Source: Nitrospirillum viridazoti CBAmc (GTDB lineage: Bacteria > Pseudomonadota > Alphaproteobacteria > Azospirillales > Azospirillaceae). Taken from it: a stretch of DNA of 64,000 nucleotides. The translations under genes were made by a program, and so were the position numbers. Positions within the stretch are counted from its first letter, which is position 1. Each line of letters starts with the position of its first letter. This document shows, piece by piece, positions 21,970 to 30,025 of the stretch. The notes under the pieces are model-generated. The model did no database searches. It saw only the letters and a program-made list of their open reading frames with translations, and had not been told where the DNA came from. The DNA lies in NCBI RefSeq assembly GCF_000730165.1, contig NZ_CP022113.1:761363-825362 (forward strand), given 5' to 3'.

Positions 21970-23361
21970 ATGCGCGTCGTGCCCCCCACCCCGGAGGAAC
22001 CGCCCCAGCGCCCGGATGCGGCCGAACTGGCCGGCCGGCAGCTGTTCGGCCTGACTACCCTGCTGCAGTTGCAGAAGCGGGCGCGGCATACCCGCACCGA
22101 GCAGGAACTGGGCTTCCTGATGGTGAATGACACCTTCAGCCTGGTGCGCTATCGCCAGGCGCTGGCCTGGCAGCGAACCGAGCGGGGCGATGGCGCGGTG
22201 CTGGCCGTATCGGGCTTATCCTCCGTGGATGCCGACAGTCCCTATGCCCGCTACGCCTGCCGCCTTCTGGCGGCCCATGGCGATTCCGCCGCGATCAAGG
22301 AACTGACCACGGCCGATCTGGCCCCGGATCTGGCCGAGGAGTGGCCGGAGTACCTGCCGGCCCACGGCCTGTGGCTGCCGCTGACAGCACCGGATGAGCG
22401 GTCCCTGGGCGGCCTGCTGCTGGCCCGGGAAGAGCCGTGGACGGATGGCGAGCGCGTGCTGCTGGAAAATCTGGGTGATGCCTACGCCCATGCCTGGGGC
22501 GGCTTAGTCCGGCAGCAGCGGCGCTGGCATCGCGACGCCGCCCGGCTGAAGTCCTTGCGCACCTTGGGCTATGTCGCGGCGGGCCTGGTGGCCCTGTCCC
22601 TGTTCCCCGTGCGCCTGTCGGCCCTGGCGCCGGCGGAGGTCATTCCCCAGGCCCCGACCGTGGTGCGGGCCCCATTCGACGGCGTGGTCGACAAGTTCCT
22701 GGTGACGCCCAACCAGCCGGTGACCGAGGACCAGCCCTTGTTCCAGCTGGACCCGGTGCGGCTGCAGAACCGCCTGGACGTGGCCCAGGCCACCCTGGAG
22801 GCGGCGGAGGCGGAGTACCGCCAGACCGCGCAGCAGGCCGTGTTCGATGAGAAGGCCAAGGGCCAGTTGGTGGTGCTGCAAGGCAAGCGCGACCAGGCCA
22901 TGGCGGAGGTCACCTACGTCCAGGACCTGCTGAAGCGCATCGTCGTGCATGCGCCCCGCGCCGGCCTGGCCGTGTTCACTGACGTCAACGACTGGATCGG
23001 ACGGCCGGTCACCCAGGGCGAGCGCATCCTGATGGTGGCGGAGCCCAAGGATGTGGAGCTGGAGATCAAGCTGCCGGTGGCCGACGCCATCGCCATGGAC
23101 ACGGGCGACCCTGTGTCGCTGTTCCTGAACATCGACCCGCAGCATCCGCTGGACGCCACCGTGCGGCTGGCGGCTTATCAGCCCGAGGTGGGCACGGACG
23201 GTGTCGCGGCCTATCGCCTGAAGGCGCGGTTCAACGATGGCCAGGCCCCCGTGCGCATCGGCCTGCAGGGTACGGCCAAGATCTACGGCCAGCGCACCAC
23301 CCTGTTCTATTACCTGTTCCGCCGCCCCCTGGCGGCGCTGCGTCAGCGGCTGGGCGTCTGA
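21970..23361 (+). CDS. HlyD-family adaptor with N-terminal GAF-like domain
   Basis: A 463-residue protein in three parts. The first 180 or so residues are soluble and GAF-like (QELGFLMVNDTFSLVRYRQAL, LPLTAPDERSLGGLLLARE, WTDGERVLLENLGDAYAHAW). One membrane helix follows (TLGYVAAGLVALSLFPV). Then comes a HlyD adaptor with lipoyl halves (VVRAPFDGVVDKFLVTPNQP and RIVVHAPRAGLAVFTD) and a barrel. This topology puts the GAF-like part in the cytoplasm and the adaptor in the periplasm. ATG at 21970 follows an AGGATAGGG site; GTG at 21967 is in frame. The stop overlaps the next start (TGATG). A sensory or assembly role for the N-terminal domain is inference. Confidence 0.82.
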   Translation: MRVVPPTPEEPPQRPDAAELAGRQLFGLTTLLQLQKRARHTRTEQELGFLMVNDTFSLVRYRQALAWQRTERGDGAVLAVSGLSSVDADSPYARYACRLLAAHGDSAAIKELTTADLAPDLAEEWPEYLPAHGLWLPLTAPDERSLGGLLLAREEPWTDGERVLLENLGDAYAHAWGGLVRQQRRWHRDAARLKSLRTLGYVAAGLVALSLFPVRLSALAPAEVIPQAPTVVRAPFDGVVDKFLVTPNQPVTEDQPLFQLDPVRLQNRLDVAQATLEAAEAEYRQTAQQAVFDEKAKGQLVVLQGKRDQAMAEVTYVQDLLKRIVVHAPRAGLAVFTDVNDWIGRPVTQGERILMVAEPKDVELEIKLPVADAIAMDTGDPVSLFLNIDPQHPLDATVRLAAYQPEVGTDGVAAYRLKARFNDGQAPVRIGLQGTAKIYGQRTTLFYYLFRRPLAALRQRLGV

Positions 23362-25511
23362 TGAGCGGTGAGGTTCCGGACGCCGCGCCCGCGTCGGTGG
23401 ACGCCCCGCCCGTGCGCTTGGCCCCCTTGCGGGAGGAACTGACCCTGCTGGCCGGGCCGGCCCTGGCGGACGGGTCGCCCAGCTGGACGCTGCATGACCA
23501 GGTGGCCGGACGCTTCTATCGGCTGGGCTGGCTGGAGTTCGAGATCCTGCGCCGATGGCATCTGGAGGTGCCGCAGGCCATCGCCGCCGATGTCGCGTCC
23601 AACACCACGCTGCGCGTCACCGTCGACGATGTCATGGCCGTTTCGCAGTTCCTGGCGCTGAACAACCTGTTGCAGCGCCATGGGCCGCAGGCGGTATCGA
23701 CCCTCATGCGCCAGGCGGAGATGCGCAAGCCCGGCTTGTGGCAGTGGCTGCTGAAGAACTACCTGTTCTTCCGTGTACCGCTGGTGAAGCCCGACCGTTT
23801 CCTGACCCAGGCCCTGCCTTATGTATCCTGGATCTTCACCCGCGGCTTCTTCCTAGTCACGCTGGCCGCCGCCTTGTTCGGCATTTACTTGGTGACGCGG
23901 CAGTGGGACCAGTTCCGCACCACCTTCGTCAGCTTCCTCTCCCCCTCCGGCCTTATCACCGGCGCCGTCGGCCTGGCAGTGGCCAAGGTGGTGCATGAGT
24001 TGGGACACGCCCTGACCGCCAAGCGCTATGGCTGCCGGGTGCAGACCATGGGCATCGCCTTCATGGTCATGTACCCGCTGCTCTATACCGACGTCAGCGA
24101 CGCCTGGCGGCTGCCCAACCGGCGCCAGCGCCTGGCCATCGGCGTGGCCGGCATGGGCGCGGAACTGACGCTGGCCGCCTATGCCACGCTGGCCTGGTCC
24201 TTCCTGCCGGAGGGGCCGGTGAAGGCCGCCGCCTTCCTGCTGGCCACCACCAGCTGGATCATGACCGTGCTGGTCAACACCAGCCCCTTCATGCGCTTCG
24301 ACGGATATTTCCTGCTGTCGGACCTGCTGGATGTGCCCAACCTGCATGACCGCGCCTTCGCGCTGGGCCGCTGGTGGCTGCGCGAGCGACTATTCCACCT
24401 GGGCGAACCGGTGCCGGAGGAGTTGCCGGCCAAGCGCCGCAATCTGTTGATCGCCCTGGCCTTCGCCACCTGGATTTACCGCTTCACCCTGTTCGTCGGC
24501 ATCGCCGCCCTGGTCTACCACCTGTTCTTCAAGGTGCTGGGCATCATCCTGTTCCTGGTGGAGGTGTGGTGGTTCATCCTGCGCCCGCCCCTGAACGAGG
24601 TGCGGGAATGGATACGGCGGCGGGGAACCATGACCTGGAACCGCCGCTCCGCCACCACGGCAGCCGTGGCGCTGGGCCTGCTGGCCCTGGCCGTCATCCC
24701 CTGGCGCAGCACGGTGACGGCGCCGGCCGTCCTGCGCGCCGCGCAGGAGATGGAGATTTTCCTGGACCAGCCAGGGCGGATGGACGCCGTGCTGGTCAAG
24801 GCCGGCCAGAGCGTGGCGGCCGGCCAGGAGCTGTTCCGCCTGAGTTCCCCCGACCTGGACTACAAGCTGGCCAGCCAGCGCCAGAAGATCCAGACCCTGC
24901 AATGGGAAGCGGCATACCGCGGCAGTGCCGCTGTCGACCCCAAACGCCAGCGCATCGCGGCGCAGGAGTTGGAGACCGCGCAGGCCGAACTGCGCGGGCT
25001 GGAGGCGGAAAAGGCCAAGCTGACCGTGACCGCCCCCTTCGCCGGCATCATGGCCGAGGTGGCGGAGCCGCTGTCGCCCGGCGAATGGCTGCCGGCGAAG
25101 GAACGGCTGGGCCTGCTGCTGGACCCGGCGCATCCCATGATCGAAGCCTATGTGCGCGAGGCCGACCTGCATCGGGTGGCCGTGGGGGACCGGGGCCGCT
25201 TCCGCCCCGACCAGACCGTGACCAGCGCCGTGGACGGCCACATCCAGGACATCGACGACACCAGCACCCGCGTGCTGACCCGGCGCTATCTGGCCAGTAC
25301 CTATGGCGGCGACATCGCGGCACGCGAAGACAGCCAGCACCAGCTGGTGCCCGAGGAGTCGATGTACCGCGTGCTGATCGCGCCGGCCAAGGATACCGCC
25401 CCGGCCAGCCTGGAGCGAGGCCGCGTGACGCTGGAAGGCGTGCGCGAAAGCCTGCTGGGCAGCCTGTGGCGCCGGACCGTGGCCATCCTGCTGCGCGAAG
25501 GCAGCTTCTGA
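23361..25511 (+). CDS. Peptidase M50 / HlyD fusion protein
   Basis: A 716-residue fusion. Residues about 40-115 form a soluble domain (LHDQVAGRFYRLGWLEFEIL) that recalls PqqD-like winged helices. Residues about 150-430 are a multi-pass site-2 protease core with the zinc motif HELGH at 212-216 and the second-metal motif FDGY at 313-316. Another membrane helix lies near 440-465. The C-terminal 240 residues are a HlyD adaptor (MDAVLVKAGQSVAAGQELFR, KLTVTAPFAGIMAEVAEPLS). Both catalytic motifs look intact. It overlaps the preceding adaptor gene by one base. In this operon it takes the place where an ABC transporter would be expected. Whether it cleaves the adhesin or only scaffolds export is unknown. 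Confidence 0.88.
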   Translation: MSGEVPDAAPASVDAPPVRLAPLREELTLLAGPALADGSPSWTLHDQVAGRFYRLGWLEFEILRRWHLEVPQAIAADVASNTTLRVTVDDVMAVSQFLALNNLLQRHGPQAVSTLMRQAEMRKPGLWQWLLKNYLFFRVPLVKPDRFLTQALPYVSWIFTRGFFLVTLAAALFGIYLVTRQWDQFRTTFVSFLSPSGLITGAVGLAVAKVVHELGHALTAKRYGCRVQTMGIAFMVMYPLLYTDVSDAWRLPNRRQRLAIGVAGMGAELTLAAYATLAWSFLPEGPVKAAAFLLATTSWIMTVLVNTSPFMRFDGYFLLSDLLDVPNLHDRAFALGRWWLRERLFHLGEPVPEELPAKRRNLLIALAFATWIYRFTLFVGIAALVYHLFFKVLGIILFLVEVWWFILRPPLNEVREWIRRRGTMTWNRRSATTAAVALGLLALAVIPWRSTVTAPAVLRAAQEMEIFLDQPGRMDAVLVKAGQSVAAGQELFRLSSPDLDYKLASQRQKIQTLQWEAAYRGSAAVDPKRQRIAAQELETAQAELRGLEAEKAKLTVTAPFAGIMAEVAEPLSPGEWLPAKERLGLLLDPAHPMIEAYVREADLHRVAVGDRGRFRPDQTVTSAVDGHIQDIDDTSTRVLTRRYLASTYGGDIAAREDSQHQLVPEESMYRVLIAPAKDTAPASLERGRVTLEGVRESLLGSLWRRTVAILLREGSF

Positions 25512-25553
25512 ACGCCAACCGCCGACCCCGTCCCTTATGAAAAGCCGCATGCG

Positions 25554-26270
25554 ATGACAGACGACCTCACGCTTCCCCTTTTTTACAAGCAGCCGCGCCT
25601 GATGCAGGCCACCCTGGACGAGGCCATGTCCCTGCGGCAGCCCGTCAGTTACGGCTTCGCCGCCGGCGCGCACGCGGTTCCCCTGGTGATGGGCGAGTTC
25701 GCCGCCGCCTGCCGGTCCATCCCCATCCTGTTCGCCGGCGAGGCCGCCGCCCCCATCGCCCTGCTGGGCCTGCGGGAAGGGCAGAACCTGTTCGTGCACG
25801 CCGATGGCCGCTGGGATGAGGACGCCTACATCCCGGCCTATGTCCGCCGCTACCCCTTCATCTTCCTGGAGGACACGGAAGCGGACCAACTGACCTTGTG
25901 CGTGGACGAGGCGGCGGACGCCGTGGTGGCGGGAACGGAAAACCCCTTCTTCGTGAACGGCGCGCCCACCGACTTGACGCTCCAGGCCCTGGATTTCGCG
26001 CGCGAGTACCAGGCATCCCACGCGCTGACCACCGGCTTCGTCGCGGCCCTGCTTGACGGTGACTTGCTGACCGAGCGGCGGGCGGACGTCACCCTGCCCT
26101 CCGGCGAGACGCCCAGCCTGTCCGGCTTCCGCGTCATCGATGAGGAAAAGTTGAACCGGCTCCCGGCGGAAACGTTGGCGCATTGGCGCGACAAGGGTTG
26201 GCTGGCCGCGGCTTACGCCCACCTCATCTCCCTCAACGACTGGTCGGCGCTGATCCGGCGGGCCGGGTGA
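25554..26270 (+). CDS. SapC family protein
   Basis: A 238-residue soluble protein with the SapC-family pattern: FYKQPRLMQATLDEAMSL near the N-terminus, then VPLVMGEFAAACRSIPILF, an LLGLREGQNLFV strand, YIPAYVRRYPFIFLEDTEAD, and later SGFRVIDEEKLNRLPAETL. No signal peptide is visible, so it is likely cytoplasmic. The family is named after a Campylobacter fetus S-layer locus and often lies beside surface-protein export genes. It starts 42 bases after the M50/HlyD gene and is probably in the same transcript. A chaperone or adaptor role for the adhesin would fit but is not shown by the sequence. Confidence 0.88.
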   Translation: MTDDLTLPLFYKQPRLMQATLDEAMSLRQPVSYGFAAGAHAVPLVMGEFAAACRSIPILFAGEAAAPIALLGLREGQNLFVHADGRWDEDAYIPAYVRRYPFIFLEDTEADQLTLCVDEAADAVVAGTENPFFVNGAPTDLTLQALDFAREYQASHALTTGFVAALLDGDLLTERRADVTLPSGETPSLSGFRVIDEEKLNRLPAETLAHWRDKGWLAAAYAHLISLNDWSALIRRAG

Positions 26271-26277
26271 TGGCCCG

Positions 26278-27126
26278 GTGATGGACCGATTGCTGCCGCA
26301 GGAGATCGAGACACCAACGCCGGAGATGGAAAGGCTGACCGAGCGGATGGTGCTGCCCATCCAGCCGCAGCTGATGGTCTATCTCGCCGAGGTGCGCGCG
26401 CAGGTGGACGCGGAGCTGCAGCCCACGCTGCAGCCGGTCAGCCCGGTCAAGCCGTATCCCCTGGGCCGCTGTGAGGAGATCACGCGGGCGGGCATGGCGA
26501 TCCTGGGCCGGCGCTTGCGCGAGCCTGCCCATCCGGTGGAGCACGCCCTCGCCTCCTTCCTTCGCCAGGGCGGCCGCATCCGCACCATCTGGGGCGCGTT
26601 GCGCGGCACCTATTTCCAGAACGCCTTCCAGATCGGCAGCCTGTACGCCGACGTGGCCAACGACACGGTCGTCGTCACCAAGCCCAAGGTCGAAATCCTG
26701 CCGGTGCGGGAATGCGGGCTGGTGCCCATACGGGACATCGCCCATTTCATCGAGATCGCCGGCAAATATTGGGGTGGGGAGATCTACCCCAACCTGGTGA
26801 TCCCCGACCTTGCCCCTCTGTTCCCCATGATCAGCCGCGTTCCCCATCAGTCCGTCCGGCCGCAAATGGGGTGCGACTACATGATCGACCTGTTTCGCCG
26901 GGACGAATTCCGCGGGCCGGAAGCCTTCCTGGCCACCGCCCCGCCGCCCCCGCCCGAGGTGGTGGACGAACTGCGCGGCCTGTGCCCCGAAACCATACAC
27001 CATGTCACCCCCGACAGCGGCCGGGACCTGGCCGTCGCCGCCTGCCAACGGGCGCGGGACATCCGGGCGGACGATGCGTGGCGGGACCGCCTGGTCCTGG
27101 ACCTGTTGAGCATCAGGCGTCTGTGA
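26278..27126 (+). CDS. Conserved-looking hypothetical protein at end of adhesin operon
   Basis: A soluble protein of about 282 residues that I do not recognise. It starts at GTG 26278 or ATG 26281, within ten bases of the SapC stop, so it is very likely translated from the adhesin-export transcript. Visible features are a Pro-rich N-terminus (PQEIETPTPEMERLTERM), the central motif LRQGGRIRTIWGALRGTYFQ, and a later GKYWGGEIYPNLVIPDLAPL stretch. There is no signal peptide, membrane helix or obvious catalytic motif. Codon use matches its neighbours. It may be an accessory factor for the export module; that rests only on position. Confidence 0.7.
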   Translation: MMDRLLPQEIETPTPEMERLTERMVLPIQPQLMVYLAEVRAQVDAELQPTLQPVSPVKPYPLGRCEEITRAGMAILGRRLREPAHPVEHALASFLRQGGRIRTIWGALRGTYFQNAFQIGSLYADVANDTVVVTKPKVEILPVRECGLVPIRDIAHFIEIAGKYWGGEIYPNLVIPDLAPLFPMISRVPHQSVRPQMGCDYMIDLFRRDEFRGPEAFLATAPPPPPEVVDELRGLCPETIHHVTPDSGRDLAVAACQRARDIRADDAWRDRLVLDLLSIRRL

Positions 27127-27222
27127 AAGCCGCCGCCCCCCACTCCTCGTACTACCAATCGGTCATGGTCGTGGACAGGTCCCTGCGCTAGGCTTTTCCG
27201 ATAATAAGATCGGGAGGAGTCC

Positions 27223-27612
27223 ATGATGCGCGTAACGCGGTCCCTGCTGGCGATAGCGGCCCTGGTGGGGCTGGGAATGGCGCCGGCATCCGCTGGTGCC
27301 GCGGAACCCAAGGCCAAGGGGGAGCATCATCCCCGTTACGATTATCCCACCGCCGTGCGCGCCGACTATGTCATCGGCTGCCTGGCGTCCAATGGTTTCA
27401 AGCACGAACTGCTGGGCAAGTGCGCCTGTGGCATCGACACCATCGCCGACATGATGCCCTACGACGATTACGAGAAGGCGGACACGATCCTGCGCATGCA
27501 ACAGGGCGGCCTGGGCGATCGGGGGGCCATGTTCCGCGACACCCCCATCGCCAAGGATGAGGTGGAAAAGCTGCGCCGCGCCCAGGCCGAGGTCAACCTG
27601 CGCTGCACATGA
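27223..27612 (+). CDS. Small exported Cys-containing hypothetical protein
   Basis: 129 residues with a clear Sec signal peptide (MRVTRSLLAIAALVGLGMAP, cleavage near ASAGAA). The mature part holds a CLASNG...KCACGIDTIADMM cluster and one Cys before the C-terminus, so four cysteines that could form disulfides in the periplasm or bind a metal. GGGAGGA precedes the ATG. I know no function. Proteins with this look occur near PQQ-dependent dehydrogenase genes, and the pqq operon lies just downstream on the other strand, which makes a periplasmic role in quinoprotein metabolism possible but unproven. Confidence 0.7.
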   Translation: MMRVTRSLLAIAALVGLGMAPASAGAAEPKAKGEHHPRYDYPTAVRADYVIGCLASNGFKHELLGKCACGIDTIADMMPYDDYEKADTILRMQQGGLGDRGAMFRDTPIAKDEVEKLRRAQAEVNLRCT

Positions 27613-27691
27613 GGGCCGGCGTCCCATCCGTCTTGCGCCGCCCCCGGGCCCACGCCACAATCCGGCCGACCATTGCGGGGGAAAATAGACG

Positions 27692-28273
27692 GTGAAATAC
27701 CATCCGGAGGCGCTGGATCCCATCGTCGGCTTCCTGCGCGACATCGGCTTTACGGTGAAGTACGGCGCGGGAGCGCAAGGCGGCTTCCTGCCCGGCGTCA
27801 ATATCGCGGCCGGCGTCCTCCATGTGGATCCCGAGACGCTGGTGGGCCCCGGCGACCTGCTGCACGAGGCCGGGCACATGGCCATCCTGCCCCTCCGCCT
27901 GCACGCCCAACTGGGACGGGATCTGGAGGCGGACATGCGTGCCGCCATCGCCGCCGAGGCCGGACCAGGCCTGCCAGCCGATCCCCGGCTGTCCGTCCCC
28001 CTGCAGCAAGGCGAGATGATGGCCCAGGCCTGGTCTTACGCCGCGGCCCTGCACCTGGGCGTGCCGCTGGAATGCATCTTCTTCCCCGGCTCCTACCACG
28101 TCGACGCGTATGAAGGCCCGCATCCCATGCAGCGGTGGCTGGAGGCCGGCACCCACCACGGGCTGGGCGGGCTGGCGCATGTGGGTATGACCGGCTTCAC
28201 CGGCGTCTTCGCCCTGATGGGCGACAACGGCCTGCCCCCCTTCCCCCAGATGAGCCGGTGGGTGCAGGCGTAA
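27692..28273 (+). CDS. Hypothetical protein with HExxH metallopeptidase-like motif
   Basis: 193 residues from a GTG start with GGGGGAA upstream. There is no signal peptide. The notable feature is LLHEAGHMAILP, a classical HExxH zinc motif at about residues 56-60, followed much later by Glu- and His-rich helices (QGEMMAQAWSYAAALHLGV and TGFTGVFALMGD). Length and motif suggest a small gluzincin-like fold or a degenerate relative. It converges on the SoxYZ-like gene with only seven bases between the stops. Substrate and pathway are unknown. Confidence 0.72.
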   Translation: MKYHPEALDPIVGFLRDIGFTVKYGAGAQGGFLPGVNIAAGVLHVDPETLVGPGDLLHEAGHMAILPLRLHAQLGRDLEADMRAAIAAEAGPGLPADPRLSVPLQQGEMMAQAWSYAAALHLGVPLECIFFPGSYHVDAYEGPHPMQRWLEAGTHHGLGGLAHVGMTGFTGVFALMGDNGLPPFPQMSRWVQA

Positions 28274-28280
28274 GCCCCCT

Positions 28281-29081
28281 TCACCCCTTGTCGTCACCCT
28301 GGAAGGTGTGGCTGAAGGTGGTGTCGGTGCTGTCGCGCACCGTGACGGCCAGGGGACCCTGGGGGCGGTAGCTGAAGGTCAGGGCGGGGTCTTCGCTGAG
28401 CGAGATGTCGGCCTCAAGGGTGAAGACCAGGGCGTCGCCGCTTTTGACCGTGACGTCGCGGACGAAGCGCGCGGGCGTGTAGTTGCGGGTCACCTGGTCC
28501 ATCTGCATGCCATTGTAATTGGGATGGCTGATCAGCAGCTGGGCGGTGACCGCCCCCTTGGGCAGGCCGGCCGGACCCTCGGTCACAGTCTTCAGCCGCA
28601 TCTGGCCCAGGCGCTCCATGGCCAGGGCGGCGTCCTTGGTGGCGGGGGCGGAGCAGCCGCCGGCGGCCTTGATATAGCGCTCGGTCACGAACCAATGCCC
28701 GTCCGTCGTTTCCGCCACGGCATGCATGTGGGTATAGGCATCCACCCGGATGCGGGTCTTCACCTGCGCCGGCACGGCCGCAGGGCCGAAATGAAAGGTG
28801 CCGACCAGGGGGGCGGGGTTGTTGTCCACCACCAGGTAGAGGGCCTTCAGCGATAGCGTGGGGTCCAGGGTCACGGTCACCGGCACCAAGGCCGCGTCCA
28901 TGGCCCGGTCCGGCGCGTCCAGCATGATCTGCCCCTTGGCCGGGGTCAGAGGATGGGCGGCGAACAGGGTCTGGCGCAGATCCTGCCATCGGGCGGCGTC
29001 GGCCGCCGGATCCTCGGCCCGGGCGAAAAGCGGAGCGGCCAGGATTGACAACAGAACTAAAGCGAACAGGCGGGACTTCAT
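28281..29081 (-). CDS. Quinoprotein dehydrogenase-associated SoxYZ-like carrier protein
   Basis: 266 residues with a signal peptide (MKSRLFALVLLSILAAPLFA). The middle resembles SoxY (LVVDNNPAPLVGTFHFGPAA) and carries a carrier-type Cys in KAAGGCSAPATKD. The C-terminal half is SoxZ-like (LISHPNYNGMQMDQVTRNYT). This fused SoxYZ-like family occurs with PQQ-dependent dehydrogenases. ATG at 29081 overlaps the metallohydrolase stop (ATGA) and has GGGAGGA upstream. It is the last gene of the pqq transcript. It is presumed periplasmic; the role as a carrier in a quinoprotein relay comes from family context and no substrate is visible. Confidence 0.87.
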   Translation of the reverse strand: MKSRLFALVLLSILAAPLFARAEDPAADAARWQDLRQTLFAAHPLTPAKGQIMLDAPDRAMDAALVPVTVTLDPTLSLKALYLVVDNNPAPLVGTFHFGPAAVPAQVKTRIRVDAYTHMHAVAETTDGHWFVTERYIKAAGGCSAPATKDAALAMERLGQMRLKTVTEGPAGLPKGAVTAQLLISHPNYNGMQMDQVTRNYTPARFVRDVTVKSGDALVFTLEADISLSEDPALTFSYRPQGPLAVTVRDSTDTTFSHTFQGDDKG

Positions 29082-30025
29082 GACGGATCCTCCCACTCCA
29101 GCTGCTTGAAGGCGGTGATGGCGTTGCGGCCATTATAGGCGTCGAACAGTTTCCAGCGGCCCCGTTCCGACCGCGCCACCGTGGTGGCGGCGGCATCAAT
29201 ATCCCCGCCGTTTTTCAGCAAAGCCCGGACGTCGCGGGCCAGCGTGGTGAGATAGCGTTCCTCATCCGCCGCCCCGGCCGGCCAGGGCAGCTGGGCGGGG
29301 CCATGGCCTGGCACCACGCGTACCGCCGGCAGGGCCTTCAACTGGCCCAACACCGTCAGCCAGCCGGTCAGGCTGCCGTCCAGCGCCGGGATGCGGCCCT
29401 GGAACAGCAGGTCGCCGGCCCACAGGGTGCGCGTTTGCCCATCATACACCGTGAGGTCGCTGTCGGTATGGGCGGCGCCATAGGCCGCCAGGTGCAGCAC
29501 ACGGCCGCCTAGGTCGATGTCGGCGGTGGTATCAACAGCCTGGGTGGGAGGCAGCGCGCCGCCAGCCTGGGCCGGGTCACCGCCCAGGATGCGGGCTAGG
29601 CCCTGGCGGTAGTAGGCCCCCCGCTCCGCCCAGGCGGCGGCGAAGCGGGCATGGGCAACCACCAACGGGTGATCCTCCGCGAAGGCGACGGCGCCCAGCA
29701 CGTGGTCGGGATGGACGTGGGTGTAGATCAGATAACGGATGGGCAGGCGGGTCGTGGCCCTGATCTGCGCCCGCAACCGGGCACCGTCCCCGGCGCTGCC
29801 ACCCGGATCAATGACGGCCACGGCGTCATGGCCGACGATGAAGCCGATGTTGGCGATGGCATCGTCATTGGCGGCGGTGGCGTCCTGCATCACGCCAGGA
29901 CGCACGTAGACGCCGGGCGCCACCTGAATAAGAGGGACATCTTTCGCCCACAGGGGCGCCGGCAGCCCCAGACCGACCACCACGCAGAAGAGAAAACCGG
30001 CCCGGATCAAGGTTCGGCCGGCCAT
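29078..30025 (-). CDS. Quinoprotein relay system metallo-beta-lactamase-fold hydrolase
   Basis: 315 residues with a signal peptide (RTLIRAGFLFCVVVGLGLPA). The metallo-beta-lactamase signature is complete: YTHVHPDHVLG at about 101-111, AAHTDSDLTVYDG, and VVPGHGPAQ. It matches the SoxH-like metallohydrolases found with PQQ dehydrogenases and SoxYZ-like carriers. I placed the start at 30025, where AGGTGAGGGAG precedes ATG; an upstream in-frame extension lies inside pqqE and has no coding character. The gene overlaps the 3' end of pqqE by 19 bases and the SoxYZ-like gene by four, so all three are coupled. It acts in the periplasm; the substrate is unknown. Confidence 0.88.
   Translation of the reverse strand: MAGRTLIRAGFLFCVVVGLGLPAPLWAKDVPLIQVAPGVYVRPGVMQDATAANDDAIANIGFIVGHDAVAVIDPGGSAGDGARLRAQIRATTRLPIRYLIYTHVHPDHVLGAVAFAEDHPLVVAHARFAAAWAERGAYYRQGLARILGGDPAQAGGALPPTQAVDTTADIDLGGRVLHLAAYGAAHTDSDLTVYDGQTRTLWAGDLLFQGRIPALDGSLTGWLTVLGQLKALPAVRVVPGHGPAQLPWPAGAADEERYLTTLARDVRALLKNGGDIDAAATTVARSERGRWKLFDAYNGRNAITAFKQLEWEDPS

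Noticed and set aside
24390..26360. 656-codon antisense frame across the M50-HlyD and SapC genes
   Set aside because: Crosses two real genes and their gap, with no motif.
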